From: an uncultured Pelagibacteraceae bacterium
Lineage (GTDB): Bacteria; Pseudomonadota; Alphaproteobacteria; Pelagibacterales; Pelagibacteraceae
Direction of reading: 5' to 3'
NCBI GenBank assembly: GCA_902632445.1
Contig: CACPCL010000002.1
Location: forward strand, 37,631-101,630
Length of the DNA stretch: 64,000 bases
The notes below the pieces were generated by a model. It was not told where the DNA came from. It was given only the letters and a program-made list of their open reading frames with translations, and searched no databases. Positions 15,941-24,467 of this stretch are shown one piece after another. A program made the translations under genes and the position numbers. Positions within the stretch are counted from its first letter, which is position 1, and every line of letters begins with the position of its first letter.

Positions 15941-16969
15941 ATGGATTCGTTAATTATAGTTTTAATCGTATTATTAGTTGTTATTAATCTTGGAGTTATT
16001 TTCTTCTTAATAAGAAATAAGCCTGAAAAACTAATAAACCCAGAGCAGACTTTTAAAGATGAATTCAATTCATTTAAAGAAACCTTTGGTCAATCTTTTG
16101 GCTCTATGAGTAAAGAAATTGCTAAAGATATGACTGGAGCTTTGACTAAAGTTGATGAAAAAGTTTCAGTTTTTAACCAGCAAGTAAGTGAGCTCAATAA
16201 AAGTCAAGATAACTTTAGTAGAATTTTAAGTGGAGTTAAAACCTATGGGACACTTGCAGAATTTGGATTAGGTGCTCTTCTAAAAGATTTATTACCAGCA
16301 TCTCAATTTATTGCTAATGCAAAAATGAAAGATGATACGTCAGAAACAGTTGAATTTGCTATCAAACTTCAAGATGTTTTATTACCCATAGACAGTCATT
16401 GGCCTGTAGAAAAATATAAAGCAATTGATGACGCTTACAATTCTAATAACAAAGAGGCTCAAACAGAGGCGAGAAAAGATTTAGCTGCAGCTTTTAGATT
16501 GAAAGCTAAAACGGTAAACTCTAAATACATAGCACCTCCTAAAAGTACAGATTTTGCGATCGTTTACGTTCCTACTGAAGGATTATTCTCAGAACTTTCA
16601 AGCTATAGAGATCCAAAAACAAAAGAACTTTTATTACAAGAGCTTAGAACAAAATATAAAGTAACAGTTTCTGGTCCTAATACTTTATCTGCTTTGTTGC
16701 AATCTTATCATTTAGGATTTCAAACACTAAAAGTTCAACAGCATGCAACTCAAATCTATAGTGACTTAAGAAATATAAGCTCTAGGTTTGAAAAACATTT
16801 TGATGGGATTAAAGACTTAAGAAAGAAATTAGAACAGGCCATGACTGCAACCGATGGTTTTGGTAGAGATGCGAGATCTATAATGAATACGCTTGGGAAT
16901 ATAAAAGATCCAGAGCAAGTAACAGATTCCTTGAAAGAAAATCCAGAAAAGATAAAAGTTTTAAAGTAA
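15941..16969 (+). CDS. rmuC: RmuC-family protein (DNA recombination-associated)
   Basis: 342 residues. An N-terminal membrane helix (about residues 3-24) is followed by a coiled-coil region and the RmuC nuclease-like core with YGTLAEFGLGALLKDLLP, VEFAIKLQD, VLLPIDSHWPVEKY and FAIVYVPTEGLFSEL. RmuC limits inversion of short inverted repeats in E. coli; a nuclease role is inferred from its fold. It sits 9 bases before sbcB, also a DNA-end enzyme. Confidence 0.88.
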   Translation: MDSLIIVLIVLLVVINLGVIFFLIRNKPEKLINPEQTFKDEFNSFKETFGQSFGSMSKEIAKDMTGALTKVDEKVSVFNQQVSELNKSQDNFSRILSGVKTYGTLAEFGLGALLKDLLPASQFIANAKMKDDTSETVEFAIKLQDVLLPIDSHWPVEKYKAIDDAYNSNNKEAQTEARKDLAAAFRLKAKTVNSKYIAPPKSTDFAIVYVPTEGLFSELSSYRDPKTKELLLQELRTKYKVTVSGPNTLSALLQSYHLGFQTLKVQQHATQIYSDLRNISSRFEKHFDGIKDLRKKLEQAMTATDGFGRDARSIMNTLGNIKDPEQVTDSLKENPEKIKVLK

Positions 16970-16978
16970 ACATAAATT

Positions 16979-18400
16979 ATGTCTAACTTTGTCTTTTACG
17001 ATTTCGAGACCAGTTCATCTAATAAATATTGGGGCCAAATAATTCAAATTGGCGCTGTATTAACAAATGACAATTTAGATGAACTAGATCGTTTTGATGC
17101 TAGGTGTAGATTAAGTCCTGGAATAATTCCAGAAGCAATGGCGCTGATCGTGAACAAGACCTCACCCTCAATGCTAAAAAAATCTAACCTTTCTCATTAT
17201 GAAATGATTAGGCAGTTTGTTGAAACACTTAAAAGATGGGGTAAGGCTACTTATATTGGGTTCAATAGCATTGAGTTTGATGAGGAATTCTTAAGGTGCA
17301 CTTTATTTCAAACATTAGAATATCCTTATATTACTAGCACAAACGGAAACACTAGAGGAGACATCTTAAGTTTGGCAAGGGCCGCTAACTTATATTACCC
17401 AAATACACTTAAAAATTCTGTAAACGAAAAAGGGAACGATGTTTACAAATTAGATCAAATGGCACCTTTAAATGGAATTGAACACGGAGATGCACATAGT
17501 GCAATTGGTGATGTGATAGCAACTATTGGAATAGCAAAATTAATTTCTAAAAAAGCTCCAAATGTTTGGAAAGCAAGCATGTTAACTATGGATAAAAATC
17601 AGTCTTTAGAATTAATTAAAAAAGAATTACTTTTTTGTACAAATGAATATTTTTATGGAAGAAGTAGACCTTATGTTCAAACTTATATTTGTCAGCATCC
17701 TCAATATCAATGGCCATTATGTTTTGATTTGAGACATGATCCTTCTCCATATTTGAAAATGCCAATTAAAGAATTAACTGCAGCAATGAAAAAACAACCA
17801 AAATTCATTAGAACTGTTAGACACAATAAACATCCAGTTATTATGAATCCATCTTATGGGAATCAATTTGATGAGTACAAACTTATTGGTACAAAAAAAT
17901 TAGAGGAAAGAGCTAAAATGATAAAAAACAACGAAGCTTTTGCGGAAAAGGTTTCCTCAGTAAAACGATCTGAAATTGATGAAAAAGAACAGACAAAGTC
18001 ACAAGAAGATTTATATAATGAGGAAAGTATTTACGCAAAATTTACATCAACAGAAGATAATAAAATAATGCCAGAGTTTCACAGTGCTGACTGGAGTAAA
18101 AAACTTCAAGTTATATCCAAATTTAAAGATGAGAGATTACAGTACTTTGGAAAAAAACTTCTTTACATGGAAAAACCTGAGATTTTAAATAAATCTGACT
18201 TTAATTTGATTCATAAAGATATTTCAAAAAAACTATTAAGTACTAATAATGAAAACTGGAATACAATTCCAAGAACTTATTCAGAGATAGATACTTTAAG
18301 AGCAAAATTTGAAAAAGAAAACCAACCAGAGAAACTTAAAATATTAGATGATATTAACGCATACGTTGAAGATTTAGAAAAATATTATTCATCTGCATAG
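16979..18400 (+). CDS. sbcB: Exodeoxyribonuclease I
   Basis: 473 residues. The DEDD exonuclease motifs are FVFYDFETSSSNKYWGQIIQIG (D, E), YIGFNSIEFDEEFLR (D) and HGDAHSAIGDVIATI (H, D), in the SbcB order with the long C-terminal SH3-like and helical regions starting near residue 200. The enzyme degrades single-stranded DNA 3' to 5' in recombination and repair. The stop is followed by a possible promoter for the thioredoxin gene. Confidence 0.93.
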   Translation: MSNFVFYDFETSSSNKYWGQIIQIGAVLTNDNLDELDRFDARCRLSPGIIPEAMALIVNKTSPSMLKKSNLSHYEMIRQFVETLKRWGKATYIGFNSIEFDEEFLRCTLFQTLEYPYITSTNGNTRGDILSLARAANLYYPNTLKNSVNEKGNDVYKLDQMAPLNGIEHGDAHSAIGDVIATIGIAKLISKKAPNVWKASMLTMDKNQSLELIKKELLFCTNEYFYGRSRPYVQTYICQHPQYQWPLCFDLRHDPSPYLKMPIKELTAAMKKQPKFIRTVRHNKHPVIMNPSYGNQFDEYKLIGTKKLEERAKMIKNNEAFAEKVSSVKRSEIDEKEQTKSQEDLYNEESIYAKFTSTEDNKIMPEFHSADWSKKLQVISKFKDERLQYFGKKLLYMEKPEILNKSDFNLIHKDISKKLLSTNNENWNTIPRTYSEIDTLRAKFEKENQPEKLKILDDINAYVEDLEKYYSSA

Positions 18401-18428
18401 TTGACAAAAAATGAAAAATACTTAATTA
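18401..18428 (+). promoter_or_regulatory. Possible promoter before the thioredoxin gene
   Basis: A perfect TTGACA (18401-18406) directly after the sbcB stop is followed after 16 bases by TAATTA (18423-18428). If used, transcription would begin at or next to the ATG at 18435, giving a leaderless or nearly leaderless mRNA. A weak AAAGG before the ATG argues partly against that. Confidence 0.3.
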
Positions 18429-18434
18429 AAGGTT

Positions 18435-18752
18435 ATGGCATTTAAAGATTCTACAGACGAAAAATTTAGCGATCAAATAGGTGGAAGCAAACTTTCACTA
18501 ATACAATTTTCGGCCTCATGGTGTGGACCCTGTCAGCAACTTAAACCGATAGTAGAGAAAATTTCAAATGACATGTCAGACAAAATAGATTGCTATTATC
18601 ATGATATTGAAAGTCAACCTAATGAGCCAACCAAGTATTCAGTAAGAGGTGTGCCAACTATTCTTTTATTTAAAGAGGGAAAACTTTTAGGAACTAAAGT
18701 TGGTGCTTCAAGCGAAAAAGATATGCTTGAATTTATTAAACCTCACATTTAA
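18435..18752 (+). CDS. trxA: Thioredoxin
   Basis: 105 residues with the redox motif SWCGPCQQLKPIV, then VRGVPTILLFKEGK with the cis-Pro. This is the normal length and layout of cytoplasmic thioredoxin 1. It reduces protein disulfides using thioredoxin reductase. The 3' end overlaps the convergent folC gene by 4 bases. Confidence 0.93.
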   Translation: MAFKDSTDEKFSDQIGGSKLSLIQFSASWCGPCQQLKPIVEKISNDMSDKIDCYYHDIESQPNEPTKYSVRGVPTILLFKEGKLLGTKVGASSEKDMLEFIKPHI

Positions 18753-20011
18753 TTTTTATTTAAAATATTTCCACAGTTATAAAGACTACCAAAACAAACG
18801 ATTAATTTTTTTTCTTTACTACTAATTTTTTTTAATGCTTCTGTGAAATTATTACTTTTTTCTACTTTGAATTTATTTTTGACTGCTACTTTATAAAGTT
18901 CATTAGCTGAGACCGAGCTGAATTCATTTTCGATGGGCATTGTAACAACTTTTTTAAATACCCCTTTAAGCTGTTTTATAAATAAATCTGGATCTTTATT
19001 TTTAGTCATAGCCCAAATTCCATATTTAGGAATTTTAATATCTTTTAAATATTTTGCTAGGTTTTGCGCATCAGTGGTAGCATGTGCGCCATCAATCATA
19101 ATGATTTCATTTCTGAAAAGCTTTTTTTTAATTTTACCTTCATTAAGGTATTGAAAACGACCCTCAAAAGAGAGCATGGGCAAAGTCTTTTGGATAGTTT
19201 TCTTATTTATATTAAGATCAAGAGCTACTTTTATAGCCAGGCAAACATTTTCAAACATTCCTTTAGAATAAATATTTTTAGTATTAAACTTTATTTTAAA
19301 TTTTCTATCTTGATAGTAATACTGTTTACCTTTTTTAATTAATTTCCAAGAGTTCGGGTAAATAATTTTACTTGTATTATTTTTCAATTGTGTTTTGATT
19401 TTTCTTAAAACATATGGCGTCTGCTTACCTATATAAATATTTGTAAAATTACTAAGAAACCTTACATCTTCTTTTATAATTTCATCCAAAGTTTTTCTTT
19501 TTAAAAAATTTAAATGTTGTTTATTGATATTCGTACAAATCTGGAGTTTTGGAAAATCATTTATGTTATTAGAGTCAAGTCTCCAGAGAGCGCCTGTTTC
19601 TTGTATATTATAATCAGCGTTAACTTTTGAGGCATTTATAATGTAAATTAAAGTAAGGCATTCAAAAACTGTTAATGGAATATTTAATTTTTCTATCTGT
19701 TTTATAGTTTTTTTAATTTCTTTATGACTTAAGTATTTATCACCCATGTAAAATCTTTCACTTATATCTCTAAGAGAAGGTGAAACATGAGTCGTTACCT
19801 TTTGATTATTAGCTTCGATAAATGATTTCAAAGAAAATAAAGTAGTAAATTTACCCGACTCACCAATCACTGAAATCACATTTTTAAGTTTTTTCTCTGG
19901 GTGTCCTAACAATTTTAAAGCTAATTTGATTCTTTTCAGACCAAAGTTTACAGATTTACTAAATAGTTTATGATTAGCTAGCTGATTGTAAAGACTGATC
20001 GACTGTGACAT
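18749..20011 (-). CDS. folC: FolC-family folylpolyglutamate / dihydrofolate synthase, with altered motifs
   Basis: 420 residues in the Mur-ligase-like fold. The P-loop is GESGKFTT (residues 50-57) where FolC usually has GTNGKGS; VSPSLRDISER stands for TSPHL...NERI, ETGALWRLDSNN for E-GLGGRLDATN, and IIKEDVRFLS for the REKAGI segment that supplies the carbamylated Lys. The C-terminal IMIDGAHATTDAQNLAKYL (usual DGAHNP) is clear. Gene order accD-folC-trxA is common in alphaproteobacteria and supports the call. It overlaps accD by 38 bases. The motif changes leave some doubt about the exact activity. Confidence 0.75.
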   Translation of the reverse strand: MSQSISLYNQLANHKLFSKSVNFGLKRIKLALKLLGHPEKKLKNVISVIGESGKFTTLFSLKSFIEANNQKVTTHVSPSLRDISERFYMGDKYLSHKEIKKTIKQIEKLNIPLTVFECLTLIYIINASKVNADYNIQETGALWRLDSNNINDFPKLQICTNINKQHLNFLKRKTLDEIIKEDVRFLSNFTNIYIGKQTPYVLRKIKTQLKNNTSKIIYPNSWKLIKKGKQYYYQDRKFKIKFNTKNIYSKGMFENVCLAIKVALDLNINKKTIQKTLPMLSFEGRFQYLNEGKIKKKLFRNEIIMIDGAHATTDAQNLAKYLKDIKIPKYGIWAMTKNKDPDLFIKQLKGVFKKVVTMPIENEFSSVSANELYKVAVKNKFKVEKSNNFTEALKKISSKEKKLIVCFGSLYNCGNILNKN

Positions 20012-20888
20012 TGGACTCTTGTTTAGCTTGAGCCTCAGCTTTTTTCAATAGAACATTTAATAACGTCCCAATAGTTGAATTTAAATATTGTCTTTCAACA
20101 ATCAGATCTATTCCCCCGTGATCTTTTACATATTCTGCAGTTTGAAAATCATCGGGCAGGGTTTCTCTAACTGTATCTTGAATAACTCTTCGCCCAGCAA
20201 AACCTATTACACTTTTAGGCTCACTAATTAATACATCACCTAGCATAGCCCAAGAGGCTGTTACTCCCCCAGTTGTAGGATTAGTTAATACTACAATAAA
20301 AGGAATATTTTTTTTCTTTAGTTCATTAACCGCCAAAGCTGTTCTTGACATTTGCATCAATGCAATAGAACTCTCATGCATTCGTTGACCTCCTGAACAG
20401 CTAAAAAATATGTAAGGCAAATTATTTTCAATAGCTCGCTGAGCTCCAGCTATAAAAGCCTCACCAGAGGCTGCTCCAAATGATCCCCCAATGAATCTAA
20501 AATCTTGTGCTCCTGCAATAACATTTGTTTTTTGAACTTTACCACTAGCAATTAATACTGCATCATTTTGACCAGTAAGTTCTCTAGCAGCTTTTAATCG
20601 GTCTGTATATTTCTTCTTATCCTCAAAATTTAAAGGATCATCTTTTGGAAGAGGTGTTTCAATTATTTGAAACTCTTTTTTATCAAAAAAAGTCTCAAAT
20701 CTTTCTTTACAAGTAAGCTTATGATGTTCACCACACTTAGGGCAAACTTTTAGATTGGAATTCATATCTTCGGAGTAAATTAAATTTTTACAACTGCATG
20801 TAGTCCACAGGTTTGCTTCAACCTTAGAAGATTTCTTTTCAAAAAGAGATTTTATTTTCGGCTTAATAAATTTTGTTATCCAATTCAT
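19974..20888 (-). CDS. accD: Acetyl-CoA carboxylase carboxyltransferase subunit beta
   Basis: 304 residues. The N-terminal zinc ribbon reads CSCKNL...CPKCGEH: the first pair is C-x-C rather than the common C-x2-C. The crotonase-type core has FRFIGGSFGAASGEA, FFSCSGGQRMHES (usual SASGGARMQEG), TNPTTGGVTASWAMLGDV and VIGFAGRRVIQDTVRE. With AccA (50135) it moves the carboxyl group from biotin to acetyl-CoA, the first step of fatty acid synthesis. It overlaps trpA by 4 bases and folC by 38. Confidence 0.9.
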   Translation of the reverse strand: MNWITKFIKPKIKSLFEKKSSKVEANLWTTCSCKNLIYSEDMNSNLKVCPKCGEHHKLTCKERFETFFDKKEFQIIETPLPKDDPLNFEDKKKYTDRLKAARELTGQNDAVLIASGKVQKTNVIAGAQDFRFIGGSFGAASGEAFIAGAQRAIENNLPYIFFSCSGGQRMHESSIALMQMSRTALAVNELKKKNIPFIVVLTNPTTGGVTASWAMLGDVLISEPKSVIGFAGRRVIQDTVRETLPDDFQTAEYVKDHGGIDLIVERQYLNSTIGTLLNVLLKKAEAQAKQESNVTVDQSLQSAS

Positions 20889-21685
20889 AAAATTTTATTT
20901 TTTAGATTGTACACAACTTTATCTAATTTTGTGACAGGATTTTGTCTCATTTTGAGTGAATTAGTAATAGTTTTACACAATAAACTACCTACAACTAGAC
21001 CATCTGCAGATTTGAGAGATTTTATTGTCTTTTCAGTGATTCCAAAGCCAATAACTAAGTTTTTCTTAGAGTTGATTCTTTTAATTTTTTTGTAGTTTTC
21101 TAAAATTCTTCTTGGTGATACTTTTAGTTTACCCCCAGTCGTTGAAAGCATTGATATATAATAAATCATATCATGCGAATCTTTAATAATTTTTTTCATT
21201 CTGTTAATAGAGGTTGTTGGTGAAAGCAGTTGTACAAAATTAATTGATCTTTTTTTACATTTAAAAGCAAAGTCCTTATTTTCTGGATATGGAAGGTCGA
21301 CTATTATTAAACCATCTACACCGGATCTTTTACATCTTTTTAAGAAATTATTTTCACCACTTTGATAAATCAGATTATAATATCCCATTAGTATTAGTGG
21401 CTTCTTAGGATTTTTCTTTTTAAAATTTTTTACTATATGAAAAACATCTTTTAGTTTAGTGCCTTTTGAAAGTGCACGGTGTGAACTTCCTTGAATTTGT
21501 CCTCCATCAGCGATTGGGGTATTGTGAGGAAATCCAAGCTCAAGTATATCTGCATGTTGAGATATTTTATTCAATATTTTTAAAGAGATTTCTTTTGTGC
21601 TATCACCTGCCACTGTATAAGTTATCAAAGCTGGTCTTTTTTGTCTCTTACAATTATCAAAAGCCAAAGCAATTTTCGATTTCAT
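20885..21685 (-). CDS. trpA: Tryptophan synthase alpha subunit
   Basis: 266 residues. The catalytic pair lines up exactly with the usual numbering: Glu49 in LELGFP and Asp60 in IADGG. The alpha-loop 2 residue normally Asp56 (SDPLADG) is Thr here (NTPIADG), and loop 6 reads MLSTTGGKL instead of GVTGA. GVDGLIIVDLP and IGFGITEKT are typical. The enzyme splits indole-3-glycerol phosphate to indole for TrpB. It overlaps trpB and accD by 4 bases each, so translation is coupled. With trpB disrupted, its product's use is uncertain. Confidence 0.85.
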   Translation of the reverse strand: MKSKIALAFDNCKRQKRPALITYTVAGDSTKEISLKILNKISQHADILELGFPHNTPIADGGQIQGSSHRALSKGTKLKDVFHIVKNFKKKNPKKPLILMGYYNLIYQSGENNFLKRCKRSGVDGLIIVDLPYPENKDFAFKCKKRSINFVQLLSPTTSINRMKKIIKDSHDMIYYISMLSTTGGKLKVSPRRILENYKKIKRINSKKNLVIGFGITEKTIKSLKSADGLVVGSLLCKTITNSLKMRQNPVTKLDKVVYNLKNKIL

Positions 21686-22915
21686 CTGATGTAAGAACCT
21701 AATTTGTCTTTGATAATATCTTTATCTTTGAGACTGTCTCCGCAAGAATTAACAATAATTACTTCTGATGATTTTAATTTTGGTGCCAGCTTAATTGCTT
21801 CAGCAAAAGCATGTGAGGGTTCAAGTGAGGGTGAAATATTTTCAAGTTTTGAAACTAATTGATAAGCTTTTAAAGCTTGTTCATCGCTAGCAGAAGTATA
21901 CTTTGCCCTTTTTGCGTCCTTCAAAAAACAGTGCAATGGAGAAATACCCGGATAGTCAAGCCCAGCAGAAATAGATTCAGTAGAACCTATTTGACCTTCT
22001 TTATCTTGTATAACATATTGAGCTGCTCCATGCAGAATACCAATTTTAGAACCATTTGATAATGGTGCAGCATGAAGCTTACTATTTTTTGGCCCACCTG
22101 CTTCTACTCCAATGAATTCAGCTTTTGTATCCATGAACTCATTCCAAAAACCTGCAGCTGAACTTCCACCTCCAACACAGTTAATTAATTTTAATTTATT
22201 AGGAATTTTTCCAAATTCTTCTTTAACTTGTTTAATTAACTCTCTTGATATTTGGGCAGTGCTCCAAGCACAAATTTTAATAAATATATTTGGACCAACA
22301 GTTGAACCAACGCACATATGAGTAGTATCGCAGTTTGACACCCAGTACCTCATACATTCACTGACGGCGTCCACTAATGTTTGACTTCCAGTGGTTACTG
22401 GAACTATCTCAGCATTATTTTTTCTCATAGCTTCAACATTAGGTCTTTGGCGCTTGATATCTTTAGCTCCCATAAAAATTTTACACTTAAGACCAAATTT
22501 TTTTGCAGCCATAGAAAGCATTTTACCAGCGTAACCGGCGCCTGGTATCCCCCACGATCTCTCGAAGTCCAGCTTTTCGAGCTATTAAACAATGGACAGT
22601 GGCGTTATAGATCTTGTGAGCACCACCATTAGCTTCAGACACGACCTTTGCATAAATTTGCGCACCTCCTAGGTGATCTGTTAAATTTTCTAACTTAATA
22701 AAAGGTGTTGGTGCCCCAACATAGTTATAAAAATAAAAATCTCTCTCTTTTAAAAATTTTTTATCTTTTCTAAGTTTTGAAAAAAGTTTAGTTAAATCTT
22801 CTATCGGTTTTTTTAACGTTTCCGGAATAAAGTTTCCACCAAATCTACCGCCATACATGAAGTTTTTATCATGTTGATCTATTAAAGGGATTCCTTTTTT
22901 AATTTTTAAACTCAT
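21682..22915 (-). pseudogene. trpB: trpB (tryptophan synthase beta), frameshifted and motif-eroded
   Basis: Two minus-strand frames, 22915-22523 and one ending at 21682, together cover a TrpB-length protein; the frame changes near 22540, where removing one base rejoins GAGYAGKMLSMAA to the first part. The N-terminal half has YGGRFGGNFIPETL and YVGAPTPF; the PLP Lys is present in GGAHK (residue 101). The conserved KREDLNHTGAHK is AKVVSEANGGAHK, the E of ETGAGQHG is lost or changed to D, GPHPYP is GPNIFI, and NLSGRGDKD is NSCGDSLKD. SAGLDYPG and CVGGGSSAAG remain. It is either a decaying gene, a sequencing error on a divergent gene, or a repurposed paralog. Position between trpF and trpA is canonical. 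Confidence 0.75.
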
Positions 22916-23513
22916 TTACTTTTTTTATAAATTTTTTTATTTTTTGATGATCTTTGTATCCTATTTCAGCATCTGTTTCCAAGTTACTTGATAAATCGCA
23001 AAAGGTAATACCTAAAGTCTTTATATTTTCAATATTACTTTGAGAAATTGAGCCTGCCAATGCATATCTTTCTCCTTTTGGAAGTTTTGAGATTAATTTT
23101 TTTGGAAACTCAATAGATTCTTCCATACCAGGGGTGTCAAATAAAATTATATCGGCATTTGTGTATACCTTATAATTATCTATATCCTTTTCATCTCTTA
23201 TCTTTATAGCTTTTATAATTTTAAGTCCTGTTGATTTTATTTCATCAACTCTATCTTTTGTTTCTGATCCATGTAGCTGAATAAAGTCAAAATTTCCCAT
23301 CACGACACTTTTAATAAACTCATCACTTGGATTAACTGTTACAGCTACAAATTTTGAGTTTAATTTATTATATCTTTTCAATTTTTTTATTTCTTCTAAA
23401 TTTACATTCCTTGGAGATTTTGCATAAAATATGAAACCTAAAAAATCTACTCCTAGGTCAATACAGAGCTGTACATCTCTGGCCGGGTGCAAACCACAAA
23501 TTTTTACTCTCAT
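22899..23513 (-). CDS. trpF: Phosphoribosylanthranilate isomerase
   Basis: 204 residues. The catalytic Cys lies in VKICGL and the catalytic Asp in ADIILFDTPG; LGVDFLGFIFYAKSPRNV is typical. The phosphate-binding GGTG(K) loop reads GMEESIEF and AGGL reads AGSIS; the last loop DVSSGVE is DLSSNLET. The enzyme converts PRA to CdRP in tryptophan synthesis. It overlaps trpB by 17 bases and begins 1 base after the pyrF stop. The altered loops may be lineage-wide in this group; I cannot tell from the window. Confidence 0.85.
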   Translation of the reverse strand: MRVKICGLHPARDVQLCIDLGVDFLGFIFYAKSPRNVNLEEIKKLKRYNKLNSKFVAVTVNPSDEFIKSVVMGNFDFIQLHGSETKDRVDEIKSTGLKIIKAIKIRDEKDIDNYKVYTNADIILFDTPGMEESIEFPKKLISKLPKGERYALAGSISQSNIENIKTLGITFCDLSSNLETDAEIGYKDHQKIKKFIKKVNEFKN

Positions 23514-23514
23514 T

Positions 23515-24189
23515 TTATTTTAATTCTTTAATAATTTTTTTAATATTATTTTTTATATTTCCATTAGTAATACTTCTACCGATTACTAAGGCTGTAGCAC
23601 CATTTTTAAAGGCTTCTTTGGGAGTCATTACTCTCTTTTGATCTCCCCTCTTATCATTAAGAAATCTTATCCCGGGAGTAATTATTTCTTTTTTAAAAAC
23701 TTTTTTTACAATTTTAATTTCTTGAGGACTGCATACGATTGCATCTAATTTTGCTTTTGATGCTAATTTAGCTTGTTGAACTACTAATTTTTTCACATTT
23801 TTTTCAAATCCTATTTCTTTTAAAGATTTGTTATCAAGTGAAGTAAGTATAGTAACACCAATCAATTTAGTTTTTCCAGAAACTTTTTTTGTAGCTTTAA
23901 GAGCCTTAAAACCTGAACTGATATGAATAGTAATATAATTTAATTTTAAATCTTTAACAGCTTTAACCGCAGACACACAAGTATTAGGTATATCTGCTAA
24001 TTTATAGTCGCCAAATGTAATTTTATTTTTAAGATTTGAAACAAATTTTCTTCCATTTTTAGAATTTAAAAGTTGTAAACCGAATTTATATCCAAAACTT
24101 AACTTTGAATTTTGAGTTTCTTTGATAATTTTTTTTATTTTTTTGAGATTGGTAGTGTCACAAGCAATAAATATTTTCTTTTTTTTCAT
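23515..24189 (-). CDS. pyrF: Orotidine 5'-phosphate decarboxylase
   Basis: 224 residues. The catalytic D-K-D set is in FGDYKLADIPNT, the upstream Lys is in YKFGLQLL, and GDQKRVMTPKEA with LVIGRSIT forms the phosphate site. It makes UMP in the cytoplasm. It overlaps ihfB by 4 bases. Unlike the trp genes after it, its motifs are normal. Confidence 0.93.
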   Translation of the reverse strand: MKKKKIFIACDTTNLKKIKKIIKETQNSKLSFGYKFGLQLLNSKNGRKFVSNLKNKITFGDYKLADIPNTCVSAVKAVKDLKLNYITIHISSGFKALKATKKVSGKTKLIGVTILTSLDNKSLKEIGFEKNVKKLVVQQAKLASKAKLDAIVCSPQEIKIVKKVFKKEIITPGIRFLNDKRGDQKRVMTPKEAFKNGATALVIGRSITNGNIKNNIKKIIKELK

Positions 24190-24467
24190 TCGTTTATAAA
24201 ATTTTTAAGTTTTCGACTTGGTCTAAATCTTACCTTATTTTTTTCTGGAACATAAATTATTTCTCCAGTTCTTGGATTTCTCGCAGAATATTTCTCTTTA
24301 ATTTTTTTTACAAAAAAAGTACCGAACCCTCTTAACTCAACATTTTTTCTATCAATAAGTGCTTTTTCGATAGTATTACAAAATGTTTCTAAAACTAGTT
24401 CCGACTCTGAATTATTAATTTGAGGATTTTTTTGTTTTAATTGATCGATGAGGTCTTGTCTTGACAA
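24186..24467 (-). CDS. ihfB: Integration host factor subunit beta (HU/IHF family)
   Basis: 93 residues. The DNA-binding arm is visible as VELRGFGTFFVKKIKEKYSARNPRTGEII, with the RNPRTGE signature and the intercalating Pro. The position directly after rpsA is the classic place for ihfB, which favours IHF-beta over HU. It bends DNA and shapes the nucleoid. The gene starts immediately after the rpsA stop. Confidence 0.9.
   Translation of the reverse strand: MSRQDLIDQLKQKNPQINNSESELVLETFCNTIEKALIDRKNVELRGFGTFFVKKIKEKYSARNPRTGEIIYVPEKNKVRFRPSRKLKNFINE

Noticed and set aside
22523..22560. Programmed frameshift in trpB
   Set aside because: No known slippery heptamer followed by a pseudoknot is seen at the break, and TrpB is not known to use frameshifting. 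A mutation or sequencing error is simpler.
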